Origin: Mesorhizobium loti R88b
Lineage (GTDB): Bacteria; Pseudomonadota; Alphaproteobacteria; Rhizobiales; Rhizobiaceae
Length of the DNA stretch: 64,000 nt
Reading direction: 5' to 3'
Assembly: GCF_013170845.1 (NCBI RefSeq)
Contig: NZ_CP033367.1
Location: forward strand, 5,829,001-5,893,000
Part shown: piece by piece, positions 28,509 through 36,982 of the stretch
How the letters are laid out: the number at the start of each line of letters is the position of its first letter
Position numbering within the stretch: position 1 is the stretch's first letter
Program-made: the position numbers and the translations under genes
Notes under the pieces: generated by a model
Database searches by the model: none
Seen by the model: only the letters and a program-made list of their open reading frames with translations
Told to the model about the DNA's origin: nothing

Positions 28509-29126
28509 TCAGCTGTCGAAGAAGACCGTTTCCTTCTCCCCCTGGAGATGGACGTCGAAGACGTAGGTGTCGCCCTGGCGCTCGGCGATCAGCGTCGGCA
28601 CGCGGATGCGGTGCTCGATGCGCGCCAGGATCGGATCCCCGGCATTCGCCTTTTCCTCGTCGGAAAAATAGAGCCGCGTGTGCAGGCCGAGATTGATGCC
28701 GCGCGCGACGATCCAGAGTGTGATGTGCGGCGCCATCAGGCGACCATCGCTGAACGGCACACGACCCGGCTTGATGGTCTCGAACGTGCACAGGCCGGTG
28801 TCCATGTCGGTCGGGCAGCGGCCCCAGCCGAGAAAGTTCGGATCGGCCGCACCACGCAACTCCGCCGGTGAATTGTAGAGGCCGTCCGCATCCGCCTGCC
28901 AGATCTCGATCAGCGCGTCCCTGAGCGGCGAGCCGGTGCCGTCGAGTACCCGGATGCACAGGCCGATGCGCTCGCCTTTCGTCTTGTCGTTGACCATGGT
29001 CGTGCCGAGATCGGTCGCATAGACGCCGCTAATGCCGCAGAAATTCGGCGTCAGCCCGATATGGACATAAGGTCCCGCGGTCTGCGAAGGGCTCTCCTTC
29101 AACCGGTCAAGCGACTGGGCCATCAA
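28509..29126 (-). CDS. pcaG: Protocatechuate 3,4-dioxygenase, alpha subunit
   Basis: PcaG is the structural alpha subunit of the intradiol dioxygenase that opens protocatechuate to 3-carboxy-cis,cis-muconate. The 205 residues match the family. It has the shared intradiol fold ([30 protein letters not shown], then [24 protein letters not shown]) but lacks the full Tyr/His iron set, as expected because the iron sits in PcaH. Its ATG overlaps the pcaH stop by four bases, matching stoichiometric synthesis of the two subunits. Confidence 0.95.
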   Translation of the reverse strand: MMAQSLDRLKESPSQTAGPYVHIGLTPNFCGISGVYATDLGTTMVNDKTKGERIGLCIRVLDGTGSPLRDALIEIWQADADGLYNSPAELRGAADPNFLGWGRCPTDMDTGLCTFETIKPGRVPFSDGRLMAPHITLWIVARGINLGLHTRLYFSDEEKANAGDPILARIEHRIRVPTLIAERQGDTYVFDVHLQGEKETVFFDS

Positions 29127-29878
29127 TTGCCCTCCGGCCGGTTTTCGAACAGCGACGAACGGCGCCCGCGCAGCACGATGTCGAACTTGTAGGCGAGCGC
29201 ATCCATCGGGATCGTCGCTTGCGTGTCGAGGATGGCCGTCAGCGCCTCAATGGCTGCCTTGTCGGCGATGCCGCGCACGATCGGGCATTTCCAGATCAGC
29301 GGGTCACCCTCGAAATACATCTGCGTGATCAGGCGTTGGGCGAAGCCATGGCCGAAGATCGAGAAATGGATGTGCGCCGGGCGCCAGTCATTCGGCCCGT
29401 TCGGCCAGGGATAGGGACCGGGCTTGACGGTGCGAAAGGCGTAGCCGCCGTCCTCGCCTGATATGGTTCGGCCGCAGCCGCCAAAATTCGGGTCGAGCGG
29501 GGCGAGATAGCCGTCCTTCTTGTGGCGGTAGCGGCCGCCGGCATTGGCCTGCCAGAATTCGAGCAGCACGCCGGGAACCCCAACGCCGCGCTCATCGAGC
29601 ACCCGTCCATGGACGATGATGCGCTCGCCGATGGCGCTCTCGCCCGACCTGGCGAAATTGTGAATGAGGTCGGCGTCGAGCTCACCCAGCATGGCGTGAC
29701 CGAAGACCGGTCCTGCTATTTCCGACAGCGTGTTGTCGAAGGACAAAAGCGCCTTCTGCGGCGAGCGCAGCACCGAACTCTTGTAGCCTGGCGTCAGCGC
29801 CGGCGGATGCCATGTCCGGTCGCGCTGGAAGAAAGCGCCGGTCTCGGGCCTCCGGTTCGAGCCGGACTCAGCTGGCAT
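29123..29878 (-). CDS. pcaH: Protocatechuate 3,4-dioxygenase, beta subunit
   Basis: PcaH holds the catalytic Fe(III). All four ligands can be placed by motif: a Tyr in [11 protein letters not shown], a Tyr in PGPYPWPNG, and two His in [11 protein letters not shown]. The 251 residues and the N-terminal extension with [16 protein letters not shown] are typical of the beta subunit. With PcaG it cleaves protocatechuate in the ortho position in the cytosol. Its start overlaps the pcaC end by eleven bases, continuing the tight D-C-H-G-B operon. Confidence 0.96.
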   Translation of the reverse strand: MPAESGSNRRPETGAFFQRDRTWHPPALTPGYKSSVLRSPQKALLSFDNTLSEIAGPVFGHAMLGELDADLIHNFARSGESAIGERIIVHGRVLDERGVGVPGVLLEFWQANAGGRYRHKKDGYLAPLDPNFGGCGRTISGEDGGYAFRTVKPGPYPWPNGPNDWRPAHIHFSIFGHGFAQRLITQMYFEGDPLIWKCPIVRGIADKAAIEALTAILDTQATIPMDALAYKFDIVLRGRRSSLFENRPEGN

Positions 29879-30275
29879 TGTCGGCTCCGTCCATTTCCGA
29901 AAACACGTCCTTGGCTATTCTGAAGGCACGGTTGGCGGCCGGCACGCCGGCATAGATGGCGACATGCAGGAACGCTTCGCAGATATCGTCGCGCGTTGCG
30001 CCGGTGTTGGCGGTGGCGCGCACATGCAGGGCGACCTCCTCATCATGGCCGAGTGCGGCCAGCAGCGCCAGCGTGACGATCGAGCGTTCGCGCTTGCTGA
30101 AGCCCGGCCGCGCCCACACGGTTCCCCAGGCGGCCTCGGTGATCAGCTCCTGGAAGGGCTGATCGAAATCCGTAGCGGTGACCTCCGCCCGGTCGACATG
30201 GCGATCGCCGAGCACGGAGCGTCGCACCGCGAGGCCGGTGCGATATCTGGCTGCGTTGCCGGGGACTTCATCCAT
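29868..30275 (-). CDS. pcaC: 4-carboxymuconolactone decarboxylase
   Basis: PcaC decarboxylates 4-carboxymuconolactone to beta-ketoadipate enol-lactone. The 135-residue protein is the usual stand-alone size (not fused to PcaD). It has the AhpD-like helical fold with [27 protein letters not shown] and the helix [19 protein letters not shown] chose ATG 30275 (start [13 protein letters not shown]), which lies inside the end of pcaD; a start seven codons upstream is possible but would overlap more. Confidence 0.94.
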   Translation of the reverse strand: MDEVPGNAARYRTGLAVRRSVLGDRHVDRAEVTATDFDQPFQELITEAAWGTVWARPGFSKRERSIVTLALLAALGHDEEVALHVRATANTGATRDDICEAFLHVAIYAGVPAANRAFRIAKDVFSEMDGADNAS

Positions 30276-31077
30276 GGGTTTCTGCTCCAGGGGCAAGCGA
30301 TGCGATAAAGTCGCGGATCAGGGCGACCAGCGCCTTGGGTTGTTCGACGCAAGGAATGTGTCCGGCGTCGCGGATGATCTCGAAACGCGCACCGGGGATT
30401 AGAGCCGCCAGCGAGCGGACCAGATCGGGCGGCGTCGAGCCGTCCTGGTCGCCGGCGAGGCAAAGCGTCGGCACCGTAATGCTGCGGGCGACCTTGGTGA
30501 AATCAGCGTCGCGGACGGCAGCGCAAGTGCCGATATAACCGGCGACTGCTTGCCGGGTCATCATGTTCCAGTAGCCGTCCAGCTCGGCCACCCGGTTCGC
30601 GTGGAACGCCGGTGTGAACCACACTTTGAGCACGCCATCGGCAATGGCCTGGATGCCCTTGCTTTTGACCGTCGCGATGCGTGTGTTCCAGCTGTCCGTC
30701 GTGCCGATCTTGTGGGCCGTGTCGCATAGGATCATGGCTTCGACGATCCCGGGGCGCCTGGCATAGAACCCTTGCGCGATCATGCCGCCGACCGACAGGC
30801 CGCAGAGCACGACCTTCTCCAACCCGAAATGATCGATGAGCGCCGAGAGATCGTCGACATGATCGTCGATCGACCTGATGTCGCCGATGTCGGACAGCCC
30901 GTGGCCGCGCTTGTCATAGACCAGCAAGGACATTTCCCCATCGAGGGCCGAGACGACGTCGTCCCAGATCCGGAAGTCGGTGCCCAGCGAATTGATGAAT
31001 ATGATCGCGCGCGCATTGCCGGTCGCCTTGACGTGGCGGTGATGCAGCGTGATGCCGCCGATGGTGACGAATGGCAC
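30268..31077 (-). CDS. pcaD: Beta-ketoadipate enol-lactone hydrolase
   Basis: PcaD opens beta-ketoadipate enol-lactone to beta-ketoadipate. It is a 269-residue alpha/beta-hydrolase: oxyanion strand IIFINSLGTDFRIWDDV, nucleophile elbow LCGLSVGGMI, acid on the strand PTLCLAGDQDGSTPP, and catalytic His in RDAGHIPCVEQP. The start is probably the GTG at 31077, nine bases after GGAGG; the ATG at 31113 would place the ribosome site inside the gene. It is the first gene of the operon, facing pcaQ, with the PcaQ-type box at 31147-31163 upstream. No pcaIJF genes for later steps are in the window. Confidence 0.94.
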   Translation of the reverse strand: MPFVTIGGITLHHRHVKATGNARAIIFINSLGTDFRIWDDVVSALDGEMSLLVYDKRGHGLSDIGDIRSIDDHVDDLSALIDHFGLEKVVLCGLSVGGMIAQGFYARRPGIVEAMILCDTAHKIGTTDSWNTRIATVKSKGIQAIADGVLKVWFTPAFHANRVAELDGYWNMMTRQAVAGYIGTCAAVRDADFTKVARSITVPTLCLAGDQDGSTPPDLVRSLAALIPGARFEIIRDAGHIPCVEQPKALVALIRDFIASLAPGAETHG

Positions 31078-31111
31078 GATTTCGATCCTCCACCCCCACA
31101 TTGCACAAGGC

Positions 31112-31163
31112 ATTTGGTTCGGTAAAATGATATTTTGCGCCGTTTCATTAACTCAGGGGTTAT
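31112..31163 (-). repeat. Left copy of an inverted 52-bp promoter repeat flanking pcaQ
   Basis: Read on the minus strand, this segment matches 32134-32185 at 46 of 52 positions, including a 27-base block of full identity (31113-31139 here, 32158-32184 there). It contains the PcaQ-type box and the probable core promoter of pcaD. The two copies face outward from pcaQ. Confidence 0.85.
31147..31163 (-). promoter_or_regulatory. PcaQ binding box upstream of pcaD
   Basis: On the minus strand the sequence is ATAACCCCTGAGTTAAT, matching the PcaQ box described for Sinorhizobium meliloti (ATAACC-N4-GGTTAA) with one mismatch in the right half. It sits between pcaD and pcaQ and overlaps the pcaQ leader, so it could also mediate autoregulation. 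Confidence 0.8.
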
Positions 31164-31170
31164 CAAATCC

Positions 31171-32088
31171 ATGTCCGAAGGCCGCATCCGGTTCCGCCAT
31201 CTGCAGGCATTCCTGGAAGTCGCGCGGCAGGGCAGCGTGGCGCGCGCCGCCGACTTCCTGCATGTCAGTGCGCCGGCGGTGACCAAAACCCTTCGAGAGC
31301 TGGAAGAGGCGCTCGGCATCGCCGTTGTCGAGCGCGATGGGCGCGGCATCCGGGTCACAAGGCTTGGCGAGATCTTCCTCAGCCATGCCGGCTCGGCGAT
31401 CACGGCGTTGAAGCGCGGCGTCGATTCCGTTCGCCAGGACGGCGCCATCAACCGCCACCCGATCCGCATCGGCGCGCTGCCGACAGTGTCGGCGAAGGTC
31501 ATGCCGCAGGCCATGAGCCTCTTTCTCAGGGAAAATACCGGGGCGGCGATCAAGATCGTCACCGGCGAGAACGCTGTGCTGCTCGAGCAATTGCGCACCG
31601 GCGCGCTCGATCTCGTCGTCGGTCGGCTGGCGGCACCTGAAAACATGACCGGCTTCTTCTTCGAGCACCTCTACTCCGAACAGGTGCTGTTCGTGGTGCG
31701 GGCCGGACATCCGCTGCTCGAGCCGGGGACGGACATCTTCGCGAGGCTCGACGAATTCCCGGCGCTGATGCCGACCCGGGAATCCGTCATCCGCCCGTTT
31801 GTCGATCGCCTGTTCATCACCAATGGCATGACCGCGCCGGCAACCGAGATCGAAACCGTCTCGGATTCCTTCGGCCGCGCTTTCCTGCGGCAGAGCAATG
31901 CGGTGTGGATCATTTCGGCCGGCGTGGTCGCCAACGAAATCGCCAACGGCAGCTTCGTCGCCTTGCCGGTCGACACCGAGGAAACCAAGGGACCGGTTGG
32001 CCTGACGATGCGGACCGACACCGCTCCCTCGCCGGCCTTTACTATCCTGTTGCAGACCATTCGCGAGGCGGCACGGCCGGGTGTCTGA
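31171..32088 (+). CDS. pcaQ: LysR-type activator of protocatechuate catabolism
   Basis: PcaQ activates pca genes in response to a pathway intermediate such as beta-carboxymuconate. The 305-residue protein has an N-terminal LysR helix-turn-helix (RFRHLQAFLEVARQGSVARAADFLHVSAPAVTKTLRELEEALG) and a periplasmic-binding-fold effector domain starting near residue 90 (IRIGALPTVSAKVMPQAM). It diverges from pcaD, as in other rhizobia. ATG 31171 is chosen because the HTH begins at the normal distance; the frame is open to 31135 but that stretch holds the PcaQ box. A second box lies just after its stop, ahead of the importer operon. Confidence 0.93.
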   Translation: MSEGRIRFRHLQAFLEVARQGSVARAADFLHVSAPAVTKTLRELEEALGIAVVERDGRGIRVTRLGEIFLSHAGSAITALKRGVDSVRQDGAINRHPIRIGALPTVSAKVMPQAMSLFLRENTGAAIKIVTGENAVLLEQLRTGALDLVVGRLAAPENMTGFFFEHLYSEQVLFVVRAGHPLLEPGTDIFARLDEFPALMPTRESVIRPFVDRLFITNGMTAPATEIETVSDSFGRAFLRQSNAVWIISAGVVANEIANGSFVALPVDTEETKGPVGLTMRTDTAPSPAFTILLQTIREAARPGV

Positions 32089-32133
32089 GGTGCCGCACCA
32101 TTTGGGCCGGGCTCTGTCTTCGTCGAAAATCTC

Positions 32134-32150
32134 CTAACCCCAGGGTTAAT
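32134..32150 (+). promoter_or_regulatory. PcaQ binding box upstream of the aromatic-acid importer
   Basis: CTAACCCCAGGGTTAAT, an almost perfect inverted repeat (TAACCC / GGGTTA) matching the ATAACC-N4-GGTTAA PcaQ consensus in all but the first base. Its place ahead of the ABC importer mirrors S. meliloti, where PcaQ is known to control a protocatechuate ABC importer. Confidence 0.82.
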
Positions 32151-32185
32151 GAAACACCGCAAAATATCATTTTACCGAACCAAAA
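32134..32185 (+). repeat. Right copy of the inverted 52-bp promoter repeat
   Basis: Near-identical to the reverse complement of 31112-31163. It lies 46 bases after pcaQ and ends about 45 bases before the importer ATG. Identity is strongest downstream of the box, where the -35/-10 region would be. Confidence 0.85.
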
Positions 32186-32230
32186 CGCTGGTGCACTGTG
32201 CCGATGGAGGAGCCACAGAGGGAGGAACAC

Positions 32231-33547
32231 ATGACCCATTCTATCGGCAGCAAATCCAATATTCGCGGCATTTCGCGGCGCCAGTTCATCGTCACCTCGG
32301 TCGCCGGCGGTGCGGCGCTCGCGCTTGGTGGCCGAAGCGCTTTCGCTCAGGCCGGCGACACGCTCAAGGTCGGCTTCGTCAGTCCGCGCACCGGCCCGCT
32401 GGCGGGCTTTGGACAGACCGACGGCTATGTGCTCGACCTTGCCCGCAAGGCGCTGGCTGGCGGCCTTGAGATCGGCGGCAAGAAATACAGTGTCGAGATC
32501 CTCGACCAGGACACGCAGTCCGATCCGTCTCGTGCGGGCCAGCTCGCCAAGGACCTAATCAACAACCAGGCGATCGACCTGATGCTGGCTGTTTCCACGC
32601 CCGAGGTGATCAATCCGGTGGCCGACGCCTGCGAGGCCGCCGGCGTGCCGTGCCTGTCGACCGTCATGCCGTGGGAAGCCTGGTACTTTGGCCGTGGAGC
32701 CAAGCCGGGCGCGCCCTCGCCGTTCAAATGGACCTATCATTTCGGCTTCGGCGTCGGTGAGTTCTTCAAGACCTACATCTCCCAATGGAACCTGATCGAG
32801 ACCAACAAGAAGGTCGGCGTCATGTATCCAAACGACGCCGACGGCAACGCCATCCGCGCCAATCTGGCACCGCTGCTGGCCAAGCAAGGTTTTACGATTG
32901 TCGATCCTGGCGCCTATGAGACCGGCACCACCGACTATTCCTCGCAGATCGCGCTGTTCAAGCAGGAAGGCGTCGAGATCTTCAACTCGTTCCCGATCCC
33001 GCCTGACTTCGCCGCCTTCTGGCGGCAGGCGGCACAGCAAGGGCTGATCAAGCAGATCAAGATCTGCCAGGTCGCCAAGACCGGCCTCTTTCCGTCCGAT
33101 ATCGAGGCGCTTGGCGATCTCGGCAACAACATTTCGAGCGCCGCCTACTGGCACAAGGCCTTCCCCTACAAGTCGCCGCTAACCGGCGTTTCGGGCACCG
33201 AGCTGGCCGACGGCTACGAAGCCGCGAGCGGCAAGCAGTGGACACAGCAACTCGGCGCCTCGATGTCGCTGCTCGACGCCGGCTTTGAAGCCCTGAAGGC
33301 CAGCACCGACGCCAAGGACAAGGCAGCGGTGGCCAAGGCGCTGAGCACGCTGAAGACCGAGACGATGATCGGCAAGGTCGATTTCACCAGCGGTCCGGTG
33401 GCCAATGTCTCGCCCGGTCCGATCATCGGCACGCAATGGGTCACCGCCAAGGAAGGCAGCAAATTCCCGCTCGATTATGTGGTGACCGAGAACGCCACCG
33501 ATCCGAAAGTGCCTGTCGAAGCCAAGCTTCTGCCTTACAAGGGCTGA
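32231..33547 (+). CDS. pcaM: Branched-chain-type ABC binding protein, probably for protocatechuate
   Basis: A 438-residue periplasmic binding protein of the Leu/Ile/Val type. A twin-arginine signal peptide, SRRQFIVTSVAGGAALALGG, suggests export by Tat. The mature part begins DTLKVGFVSPRTGPLAGFGQTDGY, the typical first lobe. ATG 32231 follows AGGGAGGAACAC. The preceding PcaQ box and duplicated pca promoter tie it to protocatechuate uptake, parallel to the S. meliloti pcaMNVWX system; the symbol is given on that parallel. A related aromatic acid such as 4-hydroxybenzoate or vanillate is an alternative ligand. Confidence 0.82.
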   Translation: MTHSIGSKSNIRGISRRQFIVTSVAGGAALALGGRSAFAQAGDTLKVGFVSPRTGPLAGFGQTDGYVLDLARKALAGGLEIGGKKYSVEILDQDTQSDPSRAGQLAKDLINNQAIDLMLAVSTPEVINPVADACEAAGVPCLSTVMPWEAWYFGRGAKPGAPSPFKWTYHFGFGVGEFFKTYISQWNLIETNKKVGVMYPNDADGNAIRANLAPLLAKQGFTIVDPGAYETGTTDYSSQIALFKQEGVEIFNSFPIPPDFAAFWRQAAQQGLIKQIKICQVAKTGLFPSDIEALGDLGNNISSAAYWHKAFPYKSPLTGVSGTELADGYEAASGKQWTQQLGASMSLLDAGFEALKASTDAKDKAAVAKALSTLKTETMIGKVDFTSGPVANVSPGPIIGTQWVTAKEGSKFPLDYVVTENATDPKVPVEAKLLPYKG

Positions 33548-33571
33548 TGGACCGCTGACGAGGATCGCCTG

Positions 33572-34312
33572 GTGAGCCATCCGCAAGAACAGGCTGTTCT
33601 CACTGCCGCCGGCATCCACAAGCGCTTCGGCGCGCTTGCGGTGCTGGACGCGGTCGACTTCAGCATGGCAGCCGACGAGGCTGTCGGCATTGTCGGCCCG
33701 AACGGCGCCGGCAAGACCACCCTGCTCAGCGTGCTTTCCGGCGCCTTTCCGCCAAGTGCGGGCACGGTCCGTTTCAAGGGCGGCGATGTGACAGCGCTAC
33801 CAGCGACGCAGCGCTGCCGGCTCGGCCTGGTGCGCACGCATCAGGTGCCCAAACCATTCAGCGGCATGACCACTTTCGAGAATGTCTTCGTCGCAGCGTC
33901 ACACGGCGCAGGGCTCGGCCGTGACGAAGCCTATGAGGAGGCGCTCGGTTCGCTGAAACTGTGCGGCATGCTCGGCGTCGCCAACCGGCGTGCCGAGACG
34001 CTCGGCCTGCTCGATCGCAAGCGGCTGGAACTGGCACGCGCACTTGCCGCGAGACCGACTCTGCTGCTTCTGGACGAGATCGGCGGCGGGCTGACCGACG
34101 GCGAAGCGAGTGAGCTTGTCGACACAATCAAGGAATTGCGCCGGCGCAAAATCGGCATCGTCTGGATCGAGCACATCGTCCACATCCTGTTGCAGGTGGC
34201 GGAGCGGCTGATCTGCATGGATGCGGGAAAAATCATCGCCGACGGCGAGCCGCAGGCGGTCATGGCTGATCCCGAGGTCGTGCGCGCCTATCTCGGCGGA
34301 GGCCCGAAATGA
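33572..34312 (+). CDS. ABC importer ATPase, LivG-type (aromatic-acid uptake)
   Basis: A 246-residue ATPase with Walker A GPNGAGKTT, Walker B PTLLLLDEIGGGLTDGE and the switch His in IVWIEHIVH. The ABC signature is degenerate: where LivG usually has LAYGQQRRLEIARAL or LSGGQ, this reads ETLGLLDRKRLELARAL. Such drift is known in LivG-like subunits, where the partner subunit carries the canonical motif. The start is GTG 33572. It is the first of two ATPases, 24 bases after the binding-protein gene; its end overlaps the next ATPase by four bases. Confidence 0.9.
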   Translation: MSHPQEQAVLTAAGIHKRFGALAVLDAVDFSMAADEAVGIVGPNGAGKTTLLSVLSGAFPPSAGTVRFKGGDVTALPATQRCRLGLVRTHQVPKPFSGMTTFENVFVAASHGAGLGRDEAYEEALGSLKLCGMLGVANRRAETLGLLDRKRLELARALAARPTLLLLDEIGGGLTDGEASELVDTIKELRRRKIGIVWIEHIVHILLQVAERLICMDAGKIIADGEPQAVMADPEVVRAYLGGGPK

Positions 34313-35037
34313 GCCTGCTGTCGGTCGAGAACCTGGTTGTCCGGCATGGCCTGCTGCAGGCGGTGCGCGGCGTGAGCTTCAGCATCGAACGCGGCGAGAC
34401 GCTGGCGCTGGTCGGCGCCAATGGCGCCGGCAAGACGACGCTGCTGCGGGCGATCGCCGGCGCGCACCAGCCGGCGGCCGGGCGCGTGCTGCTGGACGGT
34501 GCCGATCTTACCAACGTGCCATCGCACAGGCGCGTCGGCATGGGCATCGCGCTGGTGCCGGAGGGGCGAAAGCTGTTCGTGCAGATGACGGTCGAGGAGA
34601 ACCTTCTGCTCGGCAAGACCACAGGCCGGCCGGGCGACTGGAGCGTCAACAAGGTGCTTGAGATGTTCCCCAACCTCAAGCCGCGCCGCCACGCCAGGAC
34701 GGGCCATCTCTCGGGCGGCGAGCAGCAGGCGACGGCGATCGGCCGCGCGCTGATGAGCAATCCCGAAGTGCTGCTGCTCGACGAGGTTTCGCTCGGCCTG
34801 TCGCCGGCGATCGTCGACCGTGTCTACGAAGCCCTTCAGGGACTGATCGCTTCCGGCACGACCATCATCCTGGTCGAGCAGGACCTCAACCGTGCGCTCT
34901 CGGTATCCGACAGGGTCATCTGCATGCTCGAAGGGCGTGTCGTGCTTGAGGGGCCGAGCAAGGGGGTTTCGCGCAACGATGTGACAAAAGCCTATTTCGG
35001 CCTGCACCGGAAAAGCACCGGGAGCGTTCCGGCATGA
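34309..35037 (+). CDS. ABC importer ATPase, LivF-type (aromatic-acid uptake)
   Basis: A 242-residue ATPase with Walker A GANGAGKTT, Q-loop region ALVPEGRKLFVQMTV typical of LivF, signature LSGGEQQATAIGRAL, Walker B EVLLLDEVSLGLSP and switch region TIILVEQD. It pairs with the LivG-type subunit, whose signature is degenerate, so this subunit probably supplies the main competent signature for ATP hydrolysis. ATGA overlaps join it to both neighbours. Confidence 0.93.
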   Translation: MSLLSVENLVVRHGLLQAVRGVSFSIERGETLALVGANGAGKTTLLRAIAGAHQPAAGRVLLDGADLTNVPSHRRVGMGIALVPEGRKLFVQMTVEENLLLGKTTGRPGDWSVNKVLEMFPNLKPRRHARTGHLSGGEQQATAIGRALMSNPEVLLLDEVSLGLSPAIVDRVYEALQGLIASGTTIILVEQDLNRALSVSDRVICMLEGRVVLEGPSKGVSRNDVTKAYFGLHRKSTGSVPA

Positions 35038-35930
35038 GCAACCAGATCATCCAGGGCATTCTTCTCGGCGGCTATTACGCGCTGATCGCTTGCGGCCTTT
35101 CCTTCATGTTTTCGGTGATGCGCATCATCAACCTCGCGCATGGCAGCCTTGCCGTGTTCGCTGCTTATGCGCTGTGGCTGTTGGCCTCAAGGTTCCACAT
35201 CTCACCATTTCTCGGCCTGCTCATCGTGCTGCCTTTGATGGCTGCAATCGGCTGGGCGCTGCAGCGCTTCCTGCTCGAACGCAGCGCGCGCGGTGGGGCG
35301 CTGCTGCCGATCCTGACCACGTTCGGCCTGGCCATCGTCATCGACAACATGCTGTTCGAGCAGTTCGGCGCCGATACGCGTTCGCTGGCGCCCTATATCG
35401 GCAGCCTGTCCTATGATTCCTGGGAGTGGCCAGGCAGCATCTATGTCGGCAAGCTCGCGGTGATCATGTTCGCAACAGCCGTGGTCCTGCTGGGTGGCCT
35501 GCAGCTTTTCCTGACCCGTACCCGGCTCGGCCGCTCGATCCGCGCCACCTCGGAAGACCCGGACACCGCAGGCCTTGTCGGTGTCGATGCACGCCGCGCC
35601 AACGCCATTGCCGCTTCCATTGCCATGGTCACGGTCGGCCTTGCCGGCGCCTTCCTCGGCATGCGCGCCACCTTCGATCCCTACGCCGGCGCGCCGCAAT
35701 TGCTGTTCGCCTTCGAAGCCGCTGTCATCGGCGGCGCCGGTTCGCTGTGGGGAACGCTGATCGGCGGCATCGTGCTGGCGCTTGCCCAGACGCTTGGTGC
35801 GCAGGTGCATCCGCAGGGATTTCTGATCGGCGGCCATGCTGTCTTTCTCGTCGTGCTGTTCGTGCGGCTTTCGGCATCCGGTCTTGGCCTGCGCGGCCTG
35901 CTGCGCCTCCCCGTGAGAAAACCATCATGA
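35034..35930 (+). CDS. ABC importer permease, LivH-type (aromatic-acid uptake)
   Basis: A 298-residue inner-membrane protein with about eight hydrophobic segments. The N terminus QIIQGILLGGYYALIACGLSFMFSVMRIINLAHG is the LivH hallmark (NLAHG), and the coupling region is TSEDPDTAGLVGVDARR. Late in the sequence GGAGSLWGTLIGGIVLA is also conserved. It forms the translocation channel with the LivM-type protein encoded next. Confidence 0.93.
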   Translation: MSNQIIQGILLGGYYALIACGLSFMFSVMRIINLAHGSLAVFAAYALWLLASRFHISPFLGLLIVLPLMAAIGWALQRFLLERSARGGALLPILTTFGLAIVIDNMLFEQFGADTRSLAPYIGSLSYDSWEWPGSIYVGKLAVIMFATAVVLLGGLQLFLTRTRLGRSIRATSEDPDTAGLVGVDARRANAIAASIAMVTVGLAGAFLGMRATFDPYAGAPQLLFAFEAAVIGGAGSLWGTLIGGIVLALAQTLGAQVHPQGFLIGGHAVFLVVLFVRLSASGLGLRGLLRLPVRKPS

Positions 35931-36982
35931 GCGCCGCCATCATCGAGCGCGGCACCCAGGCTTCGCGCATCTCAGCGATTGCGGCCGTCGTCATCATCGC
36001 GCTGCTTGCAACCGCACCACAGTTCCTGTCGGCCGGGGCGGTGGACCGGATGACGGCGCTGTTCATCTATGTGATCCTGGCGGCGATGTGGAATGCGCTG
36101 GCCGGCTTCGGCGGCCTGGTCTCCGTCGGCCAGCAAGTGTTCTTCGGGCTCGGCGCTTACTTCGCCATCCGGCTGGCCGATGCCGGCTTGAACCCGTTCG
36201 CCTCGCTTTTCGTTTCCGCAATTATCGTCGGCGCGATCTCCTGGCCCCTGTCGCTGTTCATGCTGCGGCTGAGGAACGGCGAGTTCGCCATCGGCATGTG
36301 GGTGATCGCGGCGCTGACGCATCTGCTGGTCAACCTCGACAGGCTGGTGCAAGGCGAGACCGGAACGTCGCTGATCTCGCTCAATGTCTACGATGCCTCG
36401 ACAAGGCGGGCTGTTATCTACTGGCTTGCGCTGGTCTCGATGACCGCCCTGCTTGCGATCCTGTTCGCCTTGCTGCGCGGGAGCACAGGTGCTGCCATCC
36501 GCGCCATCCGCGACAATGAAGATGCCGCCGCTTCGGTCGGCGTGCGCGTCACCGGCACCAAGCGGCTGCTGTTTGTGCTCGCCGCCTTCGGCATCGGCAT
36601 TGCCGGCGCGCTGTGGCTGGCGACCTCCATCACCTTCCAGCCGAAAACCTACTTCAACGTCCAATGGACCGCCTACATGATCTTCATGGTGCTGGTCGGC
36701 GGCATAGGCACTTTCGAGGGTGCCATTCTCGGCGCGCTGGTGTTCTTCCTCATCGAGACCTGGTTCGGCGGCACCGGCGTCTGGTACCTGATCGGCCTTG
36801 GCGCCACGGCAGTGCTGTTCTCGCTGTTCCTGCCGCGCGGCCTGTGGGGGACGATCGAGGAGCGCTTTGGCCTGCGCCTGCTGCCGGTCGGCTACCGCGT
36901 CAGGCCTCCCGGAAATGCTCCGGCCGATGACGGCACCGCGCCCTCGCTGGAGCGAACCACGCAGCATCAGGAGAAGGCATGA
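35927..36982 (+). CDS. ABC importer permease, LivM-type (aromatic-acid uptake)
   Basis: A 351-residue permease with about nine hydrophobic segments. Diagnostic LivM segments are GFGGLVSVGQQVFFGLGAY near residue 60 and the coupling loop AIRDNEDAAASVGVRVTGTKRLLF. ATG 35927 overlaps the LivH stop; the longer frame upstream only shadows that gene. Its stop overlaps the start of the SDR gene, which ties the dehydrogenase to the importer transcript. Confidence 0.93.
   Translation: MSAAIIERGTQASRISAIAAVVIIALLATAPQFLSAGAVDRMTALFIYVILAAMWNALAGFGGLVSVGQQVFFGLGAYFAIRLADAGLNPFASLFVSAIIVGAISWPLSLFMLRLRNGEFAIGMWVIAALTHLLVNLDRLVQGETGTSLISLNVYDASTRRAVIYWLALVSMTALLAILFALLRGSTGAAIRAIRDNEDAAASVGVRVTGTKRLLFVLAAFGIGIAGALWLATSITFQPKTYFNVQWTAYMIFMVLVGGIGTFEGAILGALVFFLIETWFGGTGVWYLIGLGATAVLFSLFLPRGLWGTIEERFGLRLLPVGYRVRPPGNAPADDGTAPSLERTTQHQEKA

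Noticed and set aside
31112..32185. The inverted repeats around pcaQ as ends of a mobile element
   Set aside because: No transposase or integrase lies between them, there are no visible target-site duplications, and each repeat contains a PcaQ box and promoter, so a regulatory explanation is better.
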